Positions 9,234-17,411 of a stretch of DNA of 64,000 nucleotides are shown here, one piece after another; position 1 is the stretch's first letter; each line of letters opens with the position of its first letter. A program made the position numbers and the translations under genes. Origin of the DNA: Arthrobacter sp. zg-Y1171 (GTDB taxonomy: Bacteria > Actinomycetota > Actinomycetes > Actinomycetales > Micrococcaceae); contig NZ_CP104264.1 of NCBI RefSeq assembly GCF_025244845.1, positions 2,852,001 through 2,916,000 of the forward strand. The letters run 5' to 3'. The notes below the pieces were generated by a model. It worked only from the letters and a program-made list of their open reading frames with translations. It made no database searches and was not told the origin of the DNA.

Positions 9234-9571
9234 GGAAAGTAGCGCCTACCACCTGCTTCCTACCCGACCATTTATGGTTCCTACTCGTAGGAGGGAGGGT
9301 AGAGGTGGCGCTAGTTTCCGCGGGTTTCGGGCCTTTTGCTTCCTACCGGGTTTTTAGGTGCATGGCACCCGGTAGGAAGCAGACGCAGTGTGCCTCTCGC
9401 TTGGAAAGTAGCTTCCACCGCTGGCTTTCAACCCGACCATTTATGGTTTCCACTGGTGGAAGGTCGGGTTGGAGTGGTGCTACTTTCCGCGGGTTTTGGG
9501 CTGCTGGCTTTCCACCGGGTTTTGGGGTGCGTGGCACCCGGTGGAAAGCGGTGCTGCGAAGCAGCGTCACG
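9234..9571 (+). repeat. Tandem pair of 169-bp multi-hairpin units (candidate structured ncRNA or DNA element)
   Basis: Unit 1 is 9234-9402 and unit 2 is 9403-9571. Each has an outer stem (GGAAAGTAGC pairing with GCTACTTTCC; one mismatch in unit 1), an inner stem (TACCC/GGGTA in unit 1, AACCC/GGGTT in unit 2), a mini-palindrome ACCATTTATGGT, a hairpin TCCTAC/GTAGGA or TTCCAC/GTGGAA, and a 14-15 bp hairpin (9337-9351 with 9367-9381; 9507-9520 with 9536-9549). Between the copies, five base pairs change on both sides so that pairing is kept. The period of 169 is not a multiple of three, which argues against coding. I cannot assign it to a known RNA family; the strand is arbitrary. Confidence 0.75.
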
Positions 9572-10018
9572 GGGTCCGACGAAGGAGCGGCACCGTGTTC
9601 ATGCCCAAAAAGGGGACGAAGTCATCGTCTTCATTTCTCACACCGACAGGGCGCTGTGACGCAGGAGCAGCGATCCCGTACGAGGTGGCAGCGCGGAGAC
9701 GACTGAGGAACGAAGACGGTTCCGTGCTCGAAACGCAGCCGCTGCAGGGGCTGTCACAGCTCCTGTTTCAGCGCTCGTGGCCACAGCTTCACCGTGGCCG
9801 CAACGAACTGCTCAGCCGGCCGCGGCCGGCTGTTCCGAAGGCACTGCAGAACGTCGTTCCAGGATCGCCGGCGGACTCTGTGGATCCTTCCCGAATGGAG
9901 GTAGCCGGCGGCCTCAGCGGATCCGTTCCGGACCTCGAATCGCCACCCGCTCCATCCGTCCACACTCCTGGCAGCTTGCCTTCCGCCCTGGCTTGGCGCC
10001 CCCGGCCGCCGGGATGGT
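9572..10018. other. Stretch of about 450 bp without a supported gene
   Basis: Open frames on both strands here give low-complexity translations without ribosome-binding sites. The stretch lies between the tandem structured units and a minus-strand terminator at 10019-10042. Confidence 0.4.
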
Positions 10019-10042
10019 AAAAAATGCAGCCCTAAGGCTGCA
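10019..10042 (-). terminator. Intrinsic terminator, minus strand
   Basis: On the minus strand TGCAGCC-TTAG-GGCTGCA is followed directly by six T residues (the + strand shows a run of six A before the stem). It implies a leftward transcript from about 10.1-10.5 kb, where no convincing protein gene exists; that transcript may be non-coding. Confidence 0.65.
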
Positions 10043-10061
10043 ACGTTGTGGACAAAGCTGG

Positions 10062-10330
10062 CCCGATTCTGGTCAAAAACTGTCCCGTCAAGGACGACAA
10101 CGGGTGTTCTTGAGTGAAGTTTTGATTACTTGCGGGCTTCCAAGGGTATCGGGCCGCTTTTGGACCAGATCTGGGCATGATCCGGACGGATCGGACCCTA
10201 ATCTGGCCCAGCGCGATCACCAGGGCTTTCGTAGCCCGGCAATGGCCCACGTCCGGCCCACAAATGGACACAGTGCGGGGCGGCCTCTATCGATATCCCG
10301 GTTCTGGCCCCGAACCGGACCAGAACCGGG
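10062..10330. repeat. Five dispersed copies of CCAGAnnnGGG (iteron-like cluster)
   Basis: Copies at 10165-10175 and 10320-10330 read on the + strand; those at 10062-10072, 10196-10206 and 10297-10307 read on the minus strand. Most extend to a GGRCCAGAWnnGGG consensus. The last two form an inverted pair (CCCGGTTCTGG with CCAGAACCGGG). Such clusters are typical of replication-initiator, partition or transfer-origin sites, but no cognate protein can be named. Confidence 0.6.
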
Positions 10331-10969
10331 CTGGTTCCGGTCCAGTCATTTATTTGGATGTCCGTCAGAAAGCAAGAAAACGAGGGCTGAAGAACCATCG
10401 CTGGGATCCGGGATGTGGCCTCCGCCTAAGTCCCCGCTGACCTTCACCCATTAGCAACGAACACACCGGCCTCACCTCCTTCCGGGATCGATGGTGCGGT
10501 CGTCAAGGGTGTGCGGCCGGGACGGCTGACACCGCGGAACCGCGAGGCGAAATTGGTGGGGCAGCCATTGTGCAACGGCGTTCCCTCCGGCTTGGGGAAC
10601 TGGGTTCGGAGAGGATGGGGGTGGATGAGGTAGCGCTAATGCGAGGAGTGCACGGGGTGCGCGGACGACGCTCGTTTGCCCAGCATTGACAGGATGCTCA
10701 TCCCCCTGGGCTTCCCTTCGAAGCTCCCGGCCCCAGCAAACGACGGCCGGCGCACTTAGTCAATATAGCCAAATATGCATTTTATCCTCATTTATCAATA
10801 GATTTTTGAGGTGCGGGATATGCGTATTTTTCCCATTTCTGGCAATTCGCAAAACACATGCCGTTTGTTTATTATTTAGGTACCCCCGATGTCGGACGCC
10901 GATTACGGCGTCAGGATTACACTCCGGGACCTCCGCATTGAATGACTTACTGCTGATTCGAGGTGATGT
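10331..10969. other. Stretch of about 640 bp without a gene; promoter side of the 10970 gene
   Basis: Six-frame translations are short or implausible. Composition becomes AT-rich at 10755-10880 (for example TCAATATAGCC and ATTTATCAATAGATTTTTGAGG), unlike the surrounding DNA, as expected for an upstream promoter region. A GAGGTGAT ribosome-binding site closes the stretch. Confidence 0.4.
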
Positions 10970-11434
10970 ATGAAACGCCAGGTGAACATGAACCGGATGG
11001 TGCCCTCGTTCTGTGGTCCAAGAAACTTCTATTCCAATAGGGAATGGTGGACCCGCGCCATGTGGGCCTTTGAGGCGATGGCTTCCCCTAGCGACCGCAA
11101 GTTTGGATATGGTGCCGCCATGCTGACCGTGCTTGCTCAGAGCGGTGCCGCCAGCAACGAGGAGAAGGCCCTTCTTGACACAGTCTGGAAAACGACCGGC
11201 ACCCAGATGAGGGACTCGGCGATACGCCGACTCCTCATTGAACGCAGCACAGTTTCTGCGTCCGATGACAATTCTCGGTCGGAGCGTCCAGAGCATATTA
11301 GGGAAGGTTCCGGTTCTCTCTACCGAGAGGTCCTCGCTGCTCGCCTGAAAGCCGTCCTGGATCAGGAGCTCGGCTGTCAGACCTCCCCCCTTGTGTGTGA
11401 GCTTGCGGATCTGCAAGTCAAAAGGTTCACCTGA
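10970..11434 (+). CDS. Hypothetical protein
   Basis: 154 residues, with a strong GAGGTGAT ribosome-binding site a few bases before the ATG. The sequence is soluble, mixed alpha-helical (TRAMWAFEAMASPSDRKFGYG, then LDTVWKTTGTQMRDSAIRR) and has no recognisable catalytic motif. It lies 90 bp upstream of the NucS-like gene on the same strand and may be cotranscribed with it. Function unknown. Confidence 0.7.
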   Translation: MKRQVNMNRMVPSFCGPRNFYSNREWWTRAMWAFEAMASPSDRKFGYGAAMLTVLAQSGAASNEEKALLDTVWKTTGTQMRDSAIRRLLIERSTVSASDDNSRSERPEHIREGSGSLYREVLAARLKAVLDQELGCQTSPLVCELADLQVKRFT

Positions 11435-11524
11435 ATCGCGCCGGATACTGGCCTATCCGGGCAGATTTCTCCAGCTACACACATCAACAGGACAGGCACT
11501 ACACGAAGGATCGGACGATAGGCG

Positions 11525-12475
11525 ATGACCGAACTGACGAAACTGCGCGGATTCCGGCTTGAGAAGGAGCTGGAGGACTATCTGGAGGACCATCTTTCTC
11601 TTATCGTGCAGGACCTATTGATCATCGGACGACAAGTGAAGGTGGGCGGTGGGCTAATTGACCTGCTCGCGATCGACTCTGCCGGCGTAATACACATCGT
11701 CGAGCTGAAGCTGAACGAAGCATCCCCCTCCGTCATTGCTCAGGTTCTTGGCTACCGCCGCTCAATCAAGCGGATGAACAGAGACGAATTGATCCAGATC
11801 GTCGCTGACGGTGATCTGGAGATCGACTTGCCAGTGGCTTTCCAACAACGCTTCGGACGTCCGCTGCCAGAAACCCTGAATGATCTTCCGGCACTCATGA
11901 TCATCGCAGCGTCCATCCATCCAAGAGCCGCCGACAGCGTTCTGGAGCTCCTGGATGAGGGCTGGACGATCAGAACGTTCAGGTACTCCGTACACTCCGC
12001 TGGCGTGAGACTCATCCCGTGCTGCCGTACGGACAAAGAGGTGAAAGAAGGCAACCACGCAACGACGAGTCCTTCGGCACCCCCCGATCGTATGAATGCC
12101 ATACCGGAACGTCTACCATCCTGTCGGGTACCCATAGACGAGCACGTCCGACTGTTTTGGCAGACCCATGTTCAGGACTTCGCACCATTCGTGACCTTTA
12201 GCTTCATATACGAGCGCTACCGTGACTGGTTTCACGCGCAAGCGGTCGAAGGCGTGCAGCTCCGCCAAAGCGGACTATTTGCCCGTCAGCTGTCTGCAAT
12301 CACCGGCGAATCCGGCGAGTGGACACGCGTTTACGTCGCTCATCGCAGCGATATGGCGGCCTACAACACCTTCATGGTCCCGCCGGGGGCCTCGGAATAT
12401 CGCGCCAGCGGTCACACCGTAGCGGCGTACAAGTTGAACCCTGTCGACCCGGTTTCAAGTTCACGAAGAAACTAA
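11525..12475 (+). CDS. NucS/DUF91-like PD-(D/E)XK nuclease with a D5-type C-terminal domain
   Basis: 316 residues. The N-terminal ~170 residues resemble an endonuclease of the PD-(D/E)XK superfamily: GRQVKVGGGLIDLLAID, then VIHIVELKLNEA, providing the Asp and Glu-x-Lys residues. A polar linker (about 175-200) leads to a C-terminal region with FVTFSFIYERYRDWFHAQ and LRQSGLFARQLSAI. That pattern resembles the winged-helix tail of D5-type phage primases (ORF-end 'S-x-LY-xx-Y-xx-W' motif). The fusion suggests a nuclease recruited to replication structures. Both domain calls are from motif recognition; target unknown. Confidence 0.7.
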   Translation: MTELTKLRGFRLEKELEDYLEDHLSLIVQDLLIIGRQVKVGGGLIDLLAIDSAGVIHIVELKLNEASPSVIAQVLGYRRSIKRMNRDELIQIVADGDLEIDLPVAFQQRFGRPLPETLNDLPALMIIAASIHPRAADSVLELLDEGWTIRTFRYSVHSAGVRLIPCCRTDKEVKEGNHATTSPSAPPDRMNAIPERLPSCRVPIDEHVRLFWQTHVQDFAPFVTFSFIYERYRDWFHAQAVEGVQLRQSGLFARQLSAITGESGEWTRVYVAHRSDMAAYNTFMVPPGASEYRASGHTVAAYKLNPVDPVSSSRRN

Positions 12476-13077
12476 TACTCAGGATCCGCATACAGCTGCT
12501 AGCAGCCGGGGGGCGTCGGCTGCCGCTTGCTGCCGGCACGTGTGTCACAGGCAGACGGGGACCACATACGAGGCGATGCCGGCCCCGGTGGCAGCCACTA
12601 GGTGCGTACCGCGTTGCCGTCGGGCCGTGGCCCAGGATAAGTCTGATGGGAACTGCGGAACGACTTGGGTTCACGGTTGTCCGCTACCTTTCCTGGTATG
12701 CCGGCGGCCAAGAGCTCCTCATGCAGATTGCGTACCCCGTCAATACTCCAGTCTTTGACCGCGAGCAGGGTTCCATCGCCGAAAGGCTCGGCGATAGCTG
12801 ACTGTGGGGCAGGGGGCACACCCATGCTTGGTTGAGCAACCCATGAGAGGTAGCTGGCATAGGATTTCGCGCAGTCCTCAACCTGTTGGGATGTTCTGAG
12901 TGTTCCGAATCTGGCCCAATTAGTTAGAGAAGGTGCTTAGTTCGGTGGTGATGGGTGGCGCCTTACAAGTATTGGCAAGGTTCACCATATTCGAGTCTGC
13001 CGCCACGGGCAGGTCGTTGAAAAGGGAATCCAGCCTGGAAACGGTCCACCGGGTTCCGAGGTCTTCTTAGGCGTGGG
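12476..13077. other. 600-bp stretch with probable gene remnants
   Basis: No intact gene is supported. On the minus strand, 12920-13066 is an open frame without a start (EDLGTRWTVSRLDSLFND, then LPVAADSNMVNLANTC) directly downstream of the antitoxin gene, separated by a TAA. It faintly resembles the middle of a PIN-domain toxin and could be a decayed VapC-like partner. A second minus-strand open frame (12598-12825) contains DGTLLAVKDWSIDGVRNLHE but has no ribosome-binding site. Confidence 0.35.
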
Positions 13078-13326
13078 TCACGGTTCCGAGCATTTATGTT
13101 CCGTCGTGCCACTCCGTGCAGATGCGAGTGACGCCAAGAGCCGCTGCGCGTTTTGGGGCGAGCTAAGGAGATAGTTGGTTTCCATCAAGGAGTCATACGC
13201 GTCTTTGGACATCAATACTGCGGACCCGCGCTCCGCCACGATCTCGATGTCTATCCGGTCCGAGTTGACCTGTTCGATGAGACGGGTCAGATCACGCTTG
13301 GCTTCCGCTGCTGTTACAGCCACCAC
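13078..13326 (-). CDS. Phd/YefM-family antitoxin
   Basis: 82 residues from a GTG at 13326 preceded by GGGAGG (another in-frame GTG follows at once). The body matches the family: VTAAEAKRDLTRLIEQVN, then IVAERGSAVLMSKDAYDSLMETNYLL. These antitoxins repress their own operon and neutralise a ribonuclease toxin of the YoeB/RelE or PIN type. No intact toxin follows; only a stop-interrupted open frame lies downstream. It is probably a solitary antitoxin left after toxin decay. Confidence 0.8.
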   Translation of the reverse strand: MVAVTAAEAKRDLTRLIEQVNSDRIDIEIVAERGSAVLMSKDAYDSLMETNYLLSSPQNAQRLLASLASARSGTTEHKCSEP

Positions 13327-13498
13327 TGCCTCCCGGTTTATACGTAACGTGCCCTGCGCGTCGTCAGCATCATTACACCGCTTGGGAGCTGAGGCCAAGG
13401 GGGCCGCTTGCGAAGCCCCAAAGACGAGGCGCGCCTCCTTTACACAAACCTATCTCCTCGCAGCAACAATTTGCGTCGCCGAGAACCCAGAAGTCGAC

Positions 13499-13642
13499 AT
13501 GGTCTCCCTGCATAAGTCGGGGCAGCGCACCACGGCCGAGATCGCTGAGCAGTTCAAGGTCGCGCGTAGCACTGCGTACCGCATCATTCAGCGAACGCCT
13601 TGGAAGGGCGCGTCGGGTGCCGGACGGCCTAAGGATGTCTAG
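13499..13642 (+). pseudogene. Helix-turn-helix fragment, resolvase-like
   Basis: 47 residues from the ATG at 13499. The segment LHKSGQRTTAEIAEQFKVAR followed by STAYRIIQR matches the C-terminal helix-turn-helix of Hin/Tn3-type resolvases. The upstream part of the frame lies antisense to the antitoxin gene and has no catalytic resolvase domain, so this looks like a truncated recombinase tail. A small free-standing regulator is the alternative. Confidence 0.5.
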
Positions 13643-13684
13643 GGATGTATAGCTATTTTCTTATACGTGGATAGACTCTGTTAC

Positions 13685-14863
13685 ATGCACAGTGAGCTCA
13701 ACCCTTACGCACCCGGGTCCGGCCTGCGGCCACCCTCCATGACAGGCCGGACAGCCGAAATCGACGCCTTCGACCTGATCGTTGCCCGCAGCAAGCGGCA
13801 GCTGCACAGCCGGGGCATGGTGCTTACCGGCCTGCGGGGCGTGGGTAAAACAGTTCTGCTGAACTCGCTGCGGGCCCACGCAGACCGGATGGGGTGGTTC
13901 ACCATCGGGTTAGAGGGGATGTCCGGGGGAACCGGCGCAACAGTAATGCGCGAGAAACTCGCACGGGAACTATTGATGGCTTCGCGCAAACTCGTACGGC
14001 GCTCGACCACATCAAAGATCAAGGAAGCCGTAAAAAGCATCAGCTCCTTCTCCGCGACGGTCGGCGTAGCAGGAGCGGAATTCGGCTTCGAAACCACTCA
14101 AGGGAGGGCCGATTCGGGATCAATCGAAATCGATCTTGAGGAGATGGTCGAGGACCTCGCCCTTGCCTTGAAGGAGGAACGAAGCGCGTTCGGCCTGTTT
14201 ATCGACGAGATGCAGGACCTGGACTCAGAGTTGCTCGCGGCCTTGATCGCGGTCCAGCACCAGGCCGGCCAGCGTGAATGGCCGTTTTACATCATCGGAG
14301 CCGGACTGCCGAACCTGCCTGCAGTTCTCAGCGAGGCACGCTCCTACGCCGAGCGGCTCTTTGATTACCGCCGGATAGGGCCCCTGGATGAACCCGCTGC
14401 CCGCCAGGCACTGGAAGAACCGGCGGTCAAGTTCGGAGCGCGATTTGAGCCGAAAGCCGTCGAAGAACTCGCTCTGGCCGCCGGCGGCTATCCCTACTTC
14501 ATCCAGGAGTATGGAAAGGCGATTTGGGATATTGCCCCCTCGACACCTTTCACCCAGACGGACGCGGTCTTAGCCATTAAGGCCGGGCGCAGTCAGCTTG
14601 ATTCCGGCTTTTTTCCGGCCCGGTGGGAACGGGCTACCAGGAGCGAACGCAATTACCTACGTGCCATGGCGCAGGACGGGGAACAGGCCTGCACTACCAA
14701 AACTGTCGCCGAGCGCCTTCGATCGAGTCATCAAAGCCTGGGGCCTGCACGCGCGGGACTCATAGCTAAAGGACTCATTTATGCCCCGGAGCATGGACTG
14801 GTAGCCTTCACCGTCCCCGGGATGGCAGACTTCATCCTCCGCCAGCACGACACGAACGAGTAG
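13685..14863 (+). CDS. AAA-family ATPase (archaeal-ATPase/ORC-like)
   Basis: 392 residues from the ATG at 13685 (a GTG at 13667 is possible; neither has a clear ribosome-binding site). It opens LNPYAPGSGLRPPSMTGR, a family-typical start. Walker A is GLRGVGKTVLL, Walker B is GLFIDEMQDL, and a sensor-like segment reads YIIGAGLPNLP. The C-terminal ~100 residues (RSERNYLRAMAQ, then AERLRSSHQSLGPARAGLIAK) look like a winged helix. Such ATPases are common in mobile islands and may bind DNA or gate a partner nuclease. No partner is adjacent; role unknown. Confidence 0.85.
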   Translation: MHSELNPYAPGSGLRPPSMTGRTAEIDAFDLIVARSKRQLHSRGMVLTGLRGVGKTVLLNSLRAHADRMGWFTIGLEGMSGGTGATVMREKLARELLMASRKLVRRSTTSKIKEAVKSISSFSATVGVAGAEFGFETTQGRADSGSIEIDLEEMVEDLALALKEERSAFGLFIDEMQDLDSELLAALIAVQHQAGQREWPFYIIGAGLPNLPAVLSEARSYAERLFDYRRIGPLDEPAARQALEEPAVKFGARFEPKAVEELALAAGGYPYFIQEYGKAIWDIAPSTPFTQTDAVLAIKAGRSQLDSGFFPARWERATRSERNYLRAMAQDGEQACTTKTVAERLRSSHQSLGPARAGLIAKGLIYAPEHGLVAFTVPGMADFILRQHDTNE

Positions 14864-15016
14864 GACGTAACCACACCCGTCGTTCGCCCGCAGGCAGGTA
14901 TAGGAAGCGGCAGCCCGGCCATCCAATCGTTTAGAGCCACGGCCGCCCCGGTCTCTGATCGAGTCAGCAGCCCTTCCAGGCCACGCAATGGTGGTGATGC
15001 CTAGCCCGGTAACGCT

Positions 15017-15370
15017 TCAGTCCTCCGACATTGAGTCTTCGGTTCGCCTGGCGACTACCTTGGCAACGGGCTTGAGAGGACGCCAGTCAACGCCGCTTCC
15101 TTGCCAGTAGCCGTCACAGTCTGCTTCGATCTCGGACTTCAGTTCGTCCAGTTGGGCGTAGACCGCTTGCTCGACCTTATTCAGACCGGGGCTCTTCATC
15201 TGCTCCTTGAAGACGTCGAGCTTCTCCTGGATATGACGCAGAGTGATGCCAGCAGCACTGGTGAAACCCCTTTTGTGTCCGTCGTCGAACTGATCGCGAG
15301 ACTCCTGGCGAGCGGACTCCTGAACGCTTTCCATTACGAACTTGCCCGCCTGCCGGATATGGTCGTTCAC
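15017..15370 (-). CDS. Hypothetical protein
   Basis: 117 residues from a GTG at 15370, with AAAGGAC about 10 bases upstream. The sequence is strongly helical and charged (AGITLRHIQEKLDVFKEQMKS, then QAVYAQLDELKSEIEAD), with coiled-coil character and no membrane segment. No family recognised. Confidence 0.6.
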   Translation of the reverse strand: MNDHIRQAGKFVMESVQESARQESRDQFDDGHKRGFTSAAGITLRHIQEKLDVFKEQMKSPGLNKVEQAVYAQLDELKSEIEADCDGYWQGSGVDWRPLKPVAKVVARRTEDSMSED

Positions 15371-15940
15371 TTTGTCTTGTCCTTTAGTTAGTAGGGGCCT
15401 GGTGATGTTTTCTTAGACGAGCATGAAAAAGGCGTACTCATCGTCTGGAGATAATAACTCTGTGACTGTCTGCCTCCTAAGGAGAGACTATCTCGTGGAT
15501 ATGTCCGGGGGTGCGGCATGCGTCAGGGGGCACGTGCTGGCAGCGCGTAGTGGGTGTGCTGCTTTATAGCAGGCGAAAACCCCGAGGCATTTCCATGGAA
15601 GCGGTGGGATGACCTTATGGCCCGATATGAAGCGCCTTTGGACGTTGGCGGGCATTCGTGGTCTTGGACTGAGCAATTACTTCCGAATCGGTCAGCTGCA
15701 CGGATCGCTTCTAGAAAACCGGGACAACTTGAGGATCCAGCGATCGCTAAACCTTGGCTGCTGGAACACCTGCAGCACTCAGTTCCCTACACCTGGCATG
15801 GACACCGTCGATGCTCTAGGTCTTGACGGTGAGCAAGATTCCGTCGCCGCACGGTTCCGAGGTCGTGGAGTCCAGATGCGGAGGAGCGCCGAACACAGGA
15901 CGGGACAACCCGGTGAGGCAGTCAGCATAGTTTTGCCCGT
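15371..15940. other. 570-bp stretch without a supported gene
   Basis: The only frames are about 60-180 codons, without ribosome-binding sites or domains. A short segment near 15822-15856 is similar to 12757-12792 (both read DG-x-LL-x-VK on the minus strand), suggesting remnants of a duplicated sequence. Confidence 0.35.
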
Positions 15941-16585
15941 TTACCGTGGCCTTCGTCCCATGTGCCATCCGACGATGTCCATAGCACGCAATGGCGTAAT
16001 CGGCACCGCTGGGTCTGCCATGCTCACGATCTCGTCCCAAAACCCCCGCTGCTCACACAGGTCCCTCTGCAGAACCGGTAACCATGCCATGGCGAAGTCT
16101 CGGTGCAGGCGTCCCGTTACTGCTGGTACGGGCCGGGAACCAAGCTCGCTGTAGCAGCGACGAATGTTCTCATCGAACAAGGGAATGAGTTCCGGGCGTT
16201 TTCGATGCAGTACCTTCATGAGCTTTGTCTTGCGCACGTGGGGTGTGGGGTGTTTGTCCAGGATGCCAAACATATCGGCGACTGCACTCAGGGTCTCGGG
16301 GCCAGCATCTGCGAAGTTGCCGGCTAAGTCGGGATGCCTAAGCGTCTCGTTCATGGCCTCTATCAGGCGTTGCAGACCGTAGTAGGCGGGAATCATCTGC
16401 TGACCAGCGTTCAGCAGACAAACGGCCAACAAATCTGCGTCACCCACCATCCCGCCCGGTGTTCCAGGGTACGAGTCGTACGCCGGGTAGGCCCATTTGC
16501 CGTTTCCGCTGAGGTAATCCCTCGCGTATTCCAGAACCTCATCACAGGGTCGCTCAACCCCACCAACCCGCACCATGTCAGCCAT
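15941..16585 (-). CDS. DUF6308-family protein
   Basis: 214 residues from ATG 16585, preceded by AGGACGC; an ATG 27 bp further upstream lacks a good ribosome-binding site. Family features are visible: AYDSYPGTPGGMVGDADLLA, a central helical part, then KLMKVLHRKRPELIPLFDEN and a C-terminal LRAMDIVGW. The family is frequent in actinobacterial accessory regions and has no established function. It stands alone here. Confidence 0.75.
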   Translation of the reverse strand: MADMVRVGGVERPCDEVLEYARDYLSGNGKWAYPAYDSYPGTPGGMVGDADLLAVCLLNAGQQMIPAYYGLQRLIEAMNETLRHPDLAGNFADAGPETLSAVADMFGILDKHPTPHVRKTKLMKVLHRKRPELIPLFDENIRRCYSELGSRPVPAVTGRLHRDFAMAWLPVLQRDLCEQRGFWDEIVSMADPAVPITPLRAMDIVGWHMGRRPR

Positions 16586-17411
16586 GCGTCCTAGCTTCAC
16601 ACACTGTGACATGCCACAAGGGTCAGGGCGGATAACCGATGGATATTTTTTCTGACAGCTTGGAAAGGTGACTGAAAGCCCACAACATAATGTCGGTTAT
16701 GGTGTGTGCGGTGTGCGCCTTATGCGCGCGGTCGATAGCTGAGGTCATGCGTCGCGGCAGGATGCAAACCGCAACGTCAGGACGCGCTGGGCCCTCGCAT
16801 GGGACCTTCCGGAGATGCTCGGCGAAGATCCCGCAGCACGCTGCCCCCCCCGCTGCCCGTGAAGCAGTCAGGAAACAGAGAGCACGGGGCTGTAGATCTG
16901 CTCCTCCTGCAGTTCCAAATGAGCTAGCTGCCACCAAACCCAGCAGTAATAGCCAGTTGAGTGGATGCTACGGAAATAAGGATCATATGGTTTTTTTCGC
17001 TGCCGAGGTTTGAAGCTATTCGGCAGTCGGACCAGTGTCTCCCAGATACCGGGACTAGCGGGAGCACGGAGACGCGTTGAGCTCCTTGGCGCTTCGCCTG
17101 AATCGCGAGCGACAACGCGTTGCCGCCTGTGAGGCGGGCAAGGTCGAGGCGTGCCTCGTTGTGCCTGCCGCCCCTTGGCTACATCTGGACTGCTTACATC
17201 TACATCATGCGATTCGCGAAGAGGCCAAGGTCTAGAGTGTGGGCGGAACCAGATTGATAGCTGGGAGTGGACGTCATCGATCGAATTTGAAGTCGACGCC
17301 GGGAGTGAGATCGGAAGAACCATCGGCATCCGGCCGCGTCACGTCCTGACGAAACGGTGCCGCAACTAGACTTGGCTCGTTAACGAAGAATGCGAGCAGA
17401 AGGATCTATCA
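16586..17411. other. 825-bp stretch without a supported gene
   Basis: Translations in all frames are low-quality and lack ribosome-binding sites. The end of the stretch holds the upstream region of the restriction-modification gene, whose AGAAGGATC ribosome-binding site lies at about 17397-17405. Confidence 0.4.

Noticed and set aside
9234..9571. CRISPR-like repeats
   Set aside because: There are only two long units, with no short repeat/spacer alternation and no cas genes.
9146..9706. Open frames through the tandem structured units, with similar peptides from each unit
   Set aside because: The similar peptides fall in different frames because the period is 169; compensatory stem changes and the absence of a ribosome-binding site favour a non-coding element.
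12598..12825. A 75-codon minus-strand frame containing DGTLLAVKDW, with a similar stretch near 15822-15856
   Set aside because: There is no ribosome-binding site and no full-length match between the two places. It is kept only as a possible remnant.
15554..15826. A 90-codon + strand frame
   Set aside because: Only part of the translation looks protein-like; there is no start signal or domain.
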